Source of the DNA: Clavelina lepadiformis
Taxonomy: Eukaryota; Chordata; Ascidiacea; Aplousobranchia; Clavelinidae
Assembly: GCF_947623445.1 (NCBI RefSeq)
Contig: NC_135242.1
Location: 20,956,001 to 21,020,000, forward strand
Length of the DNA: 64,000 bases
Reading direction: 5' to 3'
Of the stretch, positions 56,536-64,000 are shown piece by piece (the first letter of the stretch is position 1; every line of letters starts with the position of its first letter). The notes under the pieces were generated by a model. It was given only the letters and a program-made list of their open reading frames with translations. It was not told the origin of the DNA and made no database searches. Both the position numbers and the translations under genes were made by a program.

Positions 56536-59500
56536 CTGTAACCTAAATATAATATATATGTGTATATGGACCTTCATGTCTGCTTTTCCTTGAACCCTTC
56601 AAACAATATTAGCTTACGTTTGAAACTATATTATTCAAACAGTTTCACCTACTCTAAACAATGGGCAAACAGTTTTTCGGTAATTGCAAATATTTATTTA
56701 GAAAGTGTCAAACGTCGCAAAGCCTTCGTCGATTGAGTCTGGATGTGGGTGAAATCTGAAATAACCTTTCATGGTTTTGAGCATAATACTCAGACATAAT
56801 GCAAAAAGTATTATGCATTATATAAGACGCACTATGAAGCGAAGATATATTATAACGAATGGTCAGGCAAAAAAATAACTATTCAGACCACTTTAGCTCC
56901 TTAAGCTGTTAAGTACCTCATTATTTTCTTAGCTATTGTATCGAAATTAAATGGAACAGCTTCTTTTACCTTTAAAAGCCCAAAACCTAAACCACTATTT
57001 TGAATATATGAACCAATGCTTGTTTTTGGTCTGTGGCTATGCGATTACCGGTCTTGCACATTTGTTCAAATGACAAATTAATTTTTCCCTAATTAAGAAG
57101 TATATGTTAATTCTATTGCAAAGATCCTTTGTTTAACTGCTTGAAACTTCTGACCGTGAATTTAATTTTGCTACATTTTCACTACCACACATCGTTTAAA
57201 ATGGCAATGGTTTTTAATTTACCGAAAAGTAAACAAAATTTCTATGTAAAGCAAACTGGTACACCATGTATACACCAAAAAATGAAAAACGTCAAACCAT
57301 CAAATCAAAATCATCTCGTGTTGGAATTGAGTTATCCGATCACTTTCTTGTCAAGCTGATGTATAAATCAAAATTTTTGCTGTTTACTGTCAGGTTTATG
57401 TTTCCAGGCAGATTTCAGTTTTTCGTATTTAATTTTACGTTAGTTCATGTTGCGTCACACAGCCATCAACAATACCCGAAAATGATTGACCGTTTTCGTT
57501 ACAAGTTAATTCAAGCGTGACCAGTTCTTATCTCGATTCGACCATGAACTCCGCTATACCAACACAAGCTACTGTTTCTCACTGGTTTTCAGCAGGACCT
57601 GGCTATCAGCTGCTCAGTTGTCAACGAAATAGTGGGATGCTGTAAACGGGGTGTATCATTTATTTATGACATTGGACGAACAAAGTCATTTGTGCAACGT
57701 TTTTCAAACGATCTTTCGTAGCTTAGAAAGGTCAGTGAAAACTTTCCTTCAAAAGAAAAACTTGCCGAATGCCGTTAGATCTGTCAGCAAAAAACGAAAG
57801 ACGAATCAATCAGTTATAAATGACCAATTAAAGAAATCCTTAAAATTTCTAACAAAAATTAATTATTGAAAATCGCACCCTTCCGACCCTTTACATTGAT
57901 TGTGGAATGTTTTTGATATTGTTCATGCTTTGGAAATTCCATCAAGCCTTATCGATAAAAACACTTGGTGTGAAAGGTAATGTGGTTAACAAAGATCCGT
58001 CGGCATGTGTCATGTTGTTTACTAAACTTGATTCGTCATGCCAAAATAGTCAATAATCTAATGGAAGCGTAAAAACTCGGTGAAAAATTCTCCACAAACT
58101 TGCCGGCACTTGACTCACACAATGCACTGGGTAACAAACTAGTCAGGCAATTGCCGATGGTTACGATTTTTGGTTCGTTATCTATGAATTTGACCATATT
58201 TTATATATAAACTGGTGCTTGACCGCGCAGGGTTTAGTCATTTTGTAATTTGCTGCTTTGTATTTCACAGAAAAACAGCAACAAAAATGACCCAACTTGC
58301 CCTTAACGTTTCCATAACTACAAGCATTATTTAGTTGTCTGTCATGGCGTGACGTCATGTCGTGAAAATAAACAAAGCTCGAGATAAACTGTTGCGTCAA
58401 TTATATGAAAGATACAAGTCGCAAGTCAAAACTTGAGTGCACCTGCCGCTAATAACTTACTAAGCTTTACCAAGCTGACGACGAACGATACTGTAATATG
58501 CTTGAAAAACGTAAAATACATGCTTGTAAGTAAGTCGCCATTCTATTACATAATATAGCAGGATAAAATGTAACAGAATATTCGGGTCAATTCATGGTTA
58601 TATAAATATTCTTTTTCCAGACGTTTTCAAAGCGATAAAATTTTACGATGTTTGAATTCTCATAAAAAACTCTCCATTATCTTTCTTTCCTCTCAAATTG
58701 ACTGAAAACTGTAAGCTATATGCTGTTTTATTTACAAATTTTTCTCCTATATGTTAACAAAAACTGACGATTTTGAAGACATTCTTGCACTTGAAATGTT
58801 TGATTAGCCATAGTTAACTTTTCAAGTTCTTTCGGAATGTAAAAGTTTGCAGAAAACCACTGCCAATTCCCTGTAGAGAGAAACGCTTAATTCTCGATCC
58901 TGCGAAACTTATCAGAAAATACATTTATGGTACTACAGCGTATTTGCATGAAATGGAGTTGACCATGACAAAACATAAAACTCTTGCCACCATTTTGATG
59001 ATAAGCCTGTGATTTACAAATGTCAATGAATTTAAAATACAACGCCAAGGTCAAATTCAAGTGATAAATGACCCCTATTTCTGTCCGAATGGCTCGGTAC
59101 GTTATAAAAAAGAAAGTTTTTTTCACCAATAGGCTAAAACTAATAGAAATTTCTCGTATACTAATGGGTATAAATCATTCTAATATCTAAAATCCATCTT
59201 AAGAAAACCACAGTTGGATCACGCCCTTGGGGACTGTTACCTGACTGAGTTTTGGTACATAGAAACAAATGCGAATGAAAATATGCGCGAGGAGCGATTT
59301 TCTTTGTGGCGCACAAATTTGCAGAGGTGACCGAGTAAGGTCTTTAACCACATACGCTGTTGTCTTAATGGGCGGCTCCCGCTTAGCCCGAGCAAGATAA
59401 GTCGTTTGCCTGGACGGACGAAACACGTCATTTTTGTGTGCAGAGCAGTAGCGGTAATGATTGGAGAAGACGAACGTTGCTTGAACAAATTTACTTATTT

Positions 59501-60726
59501 ACACGAAAGAAAGGCAAAGGACAAAGTTTTGAGAAATTTCATCAAAAAGTAAAGCCGTGACGGAGTAATAACTTTCGTACACGACATACCTTCATCCTCA
59601 CTTTTATCCAATAAAAATACTTACTAATTCTTCATCAAACGAATACCTAAGAATGGTTAAGCTTAATACTTAGCAGTCTCTGGTCAAGATATTTAAAAGC
59701 AAATGTAAATACGATTAAACCAACGATTTGTTGATTATCGCCTTTACGTAACCATCCAAAATCACGTGACATATACTCTGAGTCCAATGTACAAATATCC
59801 AAAAGAAGTCTATGTAGGTACTGCATATATCACACATACTTTGTAACACAAATCTCAACGCAGAAATGAACCTTTCCTGTTTCAGACAAATCAACTCACC
59901 CATAAAATAGCTGGTTGTATCATTCATAGGCGTCCATTGTAAAAAGTAAACAGCGTTTCAATAAAAGTCGATCGTCGTGTTCGCCATTTCGTGAGACAGA
60001 GCAACCTATTGCGTGAAATGTATGGTGCATGCACTGCTTAGCACAAAAGACTAAACATGTAAGTTCACACCTTTCGGTTAAAAAAGCAAAATAGTATTAA
60101 ATTTTTGCTGCATCTCGTCGCTACAACACTTCATTACTCATGCTGTTGACATTTCTGACGTCACAATTGTGGAACGTTATCAAGTAAAAGAGGTCCAAGC
60201 AGATATTGGGTATTTTTTTCAAGAACGTGCAGGAAATAGTCTGCGAGATGCCGCTAAATTACAAATTATAACCGATAAAATAAATAAAATTTATAAAAAA
60301 AATTTGCCATGTAGTAGCAATTGCTTTCGTGAAACTTAAAAGAGAAATGTCCAAAGGTAGTTCCTGAATCAAAAGTTGATTTACAACACTTTATGTTTGC
60401 GTGAACAATTATCTTTGATTAACTAAGTACTAAACCATTATAGCAATTAGTTGATACCATCCTACAAGCAAAGTCGTTTCAATCAAAACATTCAAAAAAA
60501 GCAACTTGGTAATTAAACCATCCTTAATAACTAAGCCAACGAAAAGCGACACCATCACGTAAAGGACAAAGATCAAGAAATTAAAATCACGAATCGGCAA
60601 TCATGACGTAGCATGCGTTTTATTAGCGCTGAGGACATGTTGATGGAACTCTATGATATCATCGGTGGCCAGCAGTAACTTACATAAAAGCAACTGTCGC
60701 ATACGCTATCACTTAAAATCATTTTT

Positions 60727-60842
60727 AAGGTTCGGCGACCACTATAAGAACCTTTAGGGTTCGGCGATCACTGTAAGAACCTTTAAGGTTCGGTGACCAC
60801 TGTAAGAACCTTTAGGGTTCGGCGATCACTGGAAGAACCTTT
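60727..60842. repeat. 29-bp minisatellite, four units
   Basis: Four units of exactly 29 bp (60727, 60756, 60785, 60814), each with GGTTCGGCGA(C/T)CACTGTAAGAACC-like sequence and one or a few substitutions. Within a unit, GGTTC and GAACC can pair, so each could form a hairpin. Confidence 0.92.
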
Positions 60843-63800
60843 AAAGGACCGCGAATCAGACTAACTACTAATGTTCTGCTGTAGTTGCAGTAATACAAGC
60901 TTTGAGACATGGCAAAGACCGTTTCCGTCCCAAAAAAACCCTAAAACATTGCTTATGACCGTAATTGTGTGCTTGACCAAAACTGACGTACAAATCAAAG
61001 CTTATTAAAAAAAAGGCAGGGTATAATTTGCACACTTGATTCGTGACACTTTGCAATGCAGTAAGGATTGGCAATAACAGCATTATTTTTAAATCTCATT
61101 TATACGTAATTTGTCTATGTCTTAATTAGCGGAAGCTTTTTACGTCAAGCTAAGTTTGTCTGCTTGCGCTGTCCCTTATAGAGACTTGCACGTTGGTTAA
61201 CGTTATCAAAATGTACATGTTACGTTGCGTATAACTTACGTTCCAATATTACGTATCACGTGTCGGAGGTTTTGCTACAATGTAGTGAAGAGGAGTGCTA
61301 TTATTCTGGTTGCAGGAATTATTGATTATAAGAAAGTATAGAATGACAAGTTTCAAACACACGTTTCCAGCATTGTTTTTCAAATTCTTAACTGAAGTCA
61401 AAGTGTTCAAATTCTACAACGAATGGTTTTTGCTCGCTGGTCATACTTCATGCCTGACTTCATACGTCAATATTTCATGTTTTGGAATTAGAACCAACAA
61501 GAAGACTTATCGACGAAGTTGCATTTGTGCGTAATAATAACGTGGTCCCAAAGTTCTTAAGTTACCGGCTTTATACCGCAAACTGCAAAGTTTATATGCA
61601 GCAGGAAGCTTTCATGTAAGCTCTTCTGGACAAATGATATGCTCTACGTCACATATGATCAGAACAACACCAAAATGACGACCAAGTTAGTTGTGAAAAG
61701 TAAAAACTGTAAGACAAAGAAATAAGTAAATTACTTGCTTTATTCGAACTGTCTTTGAAAGCCAAAACCCTGAATACATTCTATCTTAACGTCAATTAGT
61801 TACTTCTTTGCAGTATATTATAGCTGATGTAAAAAGCTTACCGAAAAGGTCAAAATTCAAGTTGAAATAATTTTCTACAGCGTTTTGCAAGAAAAGTTAG
61901 ATATTGATAGTTTGCTAAAGTTTCAAAGCCAATTTTATTACGCATAATCGAAAATCGAATTCGAAAAACTTCGGACGTTACCTTTCGCAAAAAATACTAC
62001 TTTGTTCAGTAAAACCGACTTTCTGTTAATGAAAACCATAAGAAACGGCGGCTAAACTGATAGAGAGTTTCTATGAACATGAACTAGACTCACATTAATC
62101 TTGCATTAAGAGACCAGGTTTAAAAATCTTCCTACGGTTGAAAGAAAAACAAACATTCTACACCCTACCATAATAACCTGTGTTTTGTAAGATTGTATCC
62201 ACGCATCCATTTCACGAGTTATGCACTCTTATGATGCCAGCAGAGCTCAAAATTAAAGTTCTGTAAATATACTAAAATACCCTCAAAGATAAAGTTTTTT
62301 AAACTTTTTCGATCCTAGCACCCTTTTGAACCGGTTTGAATAGAATATATGGCATTCCTTCAAGCTAGACTTAATTTGCTTGCTTGTAAAAAAATGTCTT
62401 GCTTTTTATAGAAGCAGTCTGGATTATTATTCCGTTTAAAACGCAAAATCGCCCACGCAACCAACACCTAGGTCAAAACAGCCTAATACTCTGCCGTGTG
62501 CATTCTTTTTACCAGCACTACATGAAATTGATTTCAGTACCCCCTATGGGTGTTAGAAACGCTGCCCTAACAGAACATGACAGCACTGTGGCAAAACTAA
62601 AGTTTGTATTTTCCACGGAGCTCGGAGATAATTGAATTTTCCGAGCCAATACATATTTATTATCTCCTCAAGCGAATTATAATTATGCGACTAACTGTAC
62701 CAAACATTAACTACATACTTTGACATATTAGTGCACTGTAATTTTCCAAGAACGTGTAATTTAAAAACAAAGCTTTGTACCTTAAAGTTTTGCAGTTGAA
62801 CCATACTCTTGGAAAAACCGTGTTATTGCTAGAAAAAGCAAAACAACTGAAAATCATTTTGACGGTTGTACGTAGCTTATGACGTTTGCATAAAGTCTGT
62901 TCTGGCAAATGCAAAATATCCATCGTTTTAGCGCAGCCACTGTCTAACAATTTGCTTATTACAGTTTTAAAACGTGACAAACGTTTATACCTGTTTCTAC
63001 TCAACTCTTTAGCAGTTAAGCTGTAATTAGTTATCATTACCTATACACTAGCTAGCAATTACCCACAAGTAAACATATAACCGTTACCGCAATAAAGAAA
63101 CACCTCAAGCAAGCAAACTCCTTTTGGATTGAATTGGCCTTCAAACACACCTGGTTTCTCGGCGAGTACCTTTCTGGACTAACAGGTGTCTTAGTAAAAT
63201 GCTCTATATATAGCGTATGATAGAGTCGACATCATTCTTCATCGGGATTTGAAGGATTTTGAATATACTATACGTCACTGGCACTTGATACGACGAATTA
63301 GCTCGTCAATCATTCTATGCTGCTGTCGCTTACGCTATAACTTTTACCAGTGGTTGGGAGTTTGCTTATTTCTTACAGCAACGTAACCTACATCGAGATT
63401 TACTTACAACCAGTGTATGAGAAATACATGGTGGTATGATTTACTTTCGGTTGCAGAGAAAATGCTTACCCACATTCCGGACCGTAACGCTTGAAGACGA
63501 TATTATATGTTGTTGCAGTTTGCTGTGGCTGTGTAGCAAACGTAGTGAAAGATTATTCCACGTCGATAATTATACCAAACACACAGTTCTTGGAATTTAC
63601 TGAAACACAAACTGTCAAGTTTTTCGTAAAAATTCAGAAGTAAGGTTGTCACGCTTTAAAGTAAATGTACCGAATCAAGTGCTGTCAGTCATCCAAGGTT
63701 ATTAGTATATAAGCATCTGCATGATAAAGTAATGGTAGCTAACGTTAAATCGAAAATAGTTTTACTTCAAAGTTAGTTGGGTGTTTGGAATTTGTTGAAA

Positions 63801-64000
63801 TTACCCATGTCATAACCTACCCCGTTCCTGAACCGAGCTAGACGGAAGGGTACCTTGGAATGTTTCACAAACTAAAGGGTTTGAGTATAGGTGTCATTAT
63901 ATGACGCACAGGATGTATGGGGCACTTAACATTTTAATCGAAATGTCTTTTTATCTATCGTCTGTTTTGTGAAGTATAGAAACACCTCTAACAGTTATCT

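Larger units (their letters stand above)
56317..64000. other. Intergenic, no gene recognised
   Basis: Nearly 7.7 kb of AT-rich sequence without an exon I can support. It holds the TA microsatellite at 56511 and the minisatellite at 60727. A 62.3-62.6 kb stretch has CACCCTTTT/ACCCCCTATGGGTG words that hint at a worn hAT-type element. Confidence 0.45.

Noticed and set aside
62280-62600. Worn hAT-like element
   Set aside because: Words resembling termini are present, but no inverted ends or target duplication can be paired with confidence.

Overview
The window looks like AT-rich nuclear DNA of a marine invertebrate. All recognisable genes are split by short introns (mostly 50-700 bp, GT...AG), codon use is animal-like, and the families present (TRPA1-type channel, PMP22/claudin-like four-pass proteins, M13 metallopeptidase, LU/three-finger domain) are metazoan. 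Small introns and frequent TAGGCCTA words suggest an ascidian (Ciona-like) tunicate, but this is an inference. No bacterial operons, rRNA, tRNA or CRISPR arrays were seen.

Layout. (1) 1.4-10.5 kb and 14.5-22.8 kb are two copies of one block of about 8-9 kb. Each carries three minus-strand genes for small PMP22/claudin-like membrane proteins (CL1, CL2, CL3), all with three exons and the same intron phases. One CL2 copy has a frameshift. The CL3 end of the two blocks is nearly identical while the CL1/CL2 part is clearly more diverged. (2) Between the blocks (10.5-13.8 kb) lie a plus-strand aldo-keto reductase (AKR) fragment ending in KDEL and a five-exon minus-strand M13 fragment. Both are copies of sequence at 27.9-34.2 kb. 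(3) 23.5-27.1 kb is a nest of mobile DNA: a decayed LINE, hAT pieces, a dispersed palindrome-rich repeat and a hAT MITE with perfect target duplications. (4) 27.9-37.6 kb holds a broken AKR copy with an N-terminal signal peptide, then a 17-exon minus-strand gene. Its exons join in one consistent frame to encode signal peptide, LU (Ly6/uPAR) domain and a complete M13 ectodomain that has lost the HExxH zinc site. (5) 38.4-41.2 kb has two copies of a third, broken M13 gene. (6) 43.9-56.2 kb is a 27-exon minus-strand TRPA1-type channel gene, 1418 codons, with about 16-17 ankyrin repeats, six membrane segments and a long charged C-terminal tail. (7) 56.3-64 kb has no recognisable gene, only a microsatellite and a 29-bp minisatellite.

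The region is a hotspot of recent local duplication and inversion in which transposon sequence lies at some breakpoints. The most unusual proposals are the LU-M13 pseudoenzyme and the secretory-pathway (KDEL) AKR that lies next to it on the same strand. Exon limits were set by hand from splice signals and reading phase and are unverified by transcripts.
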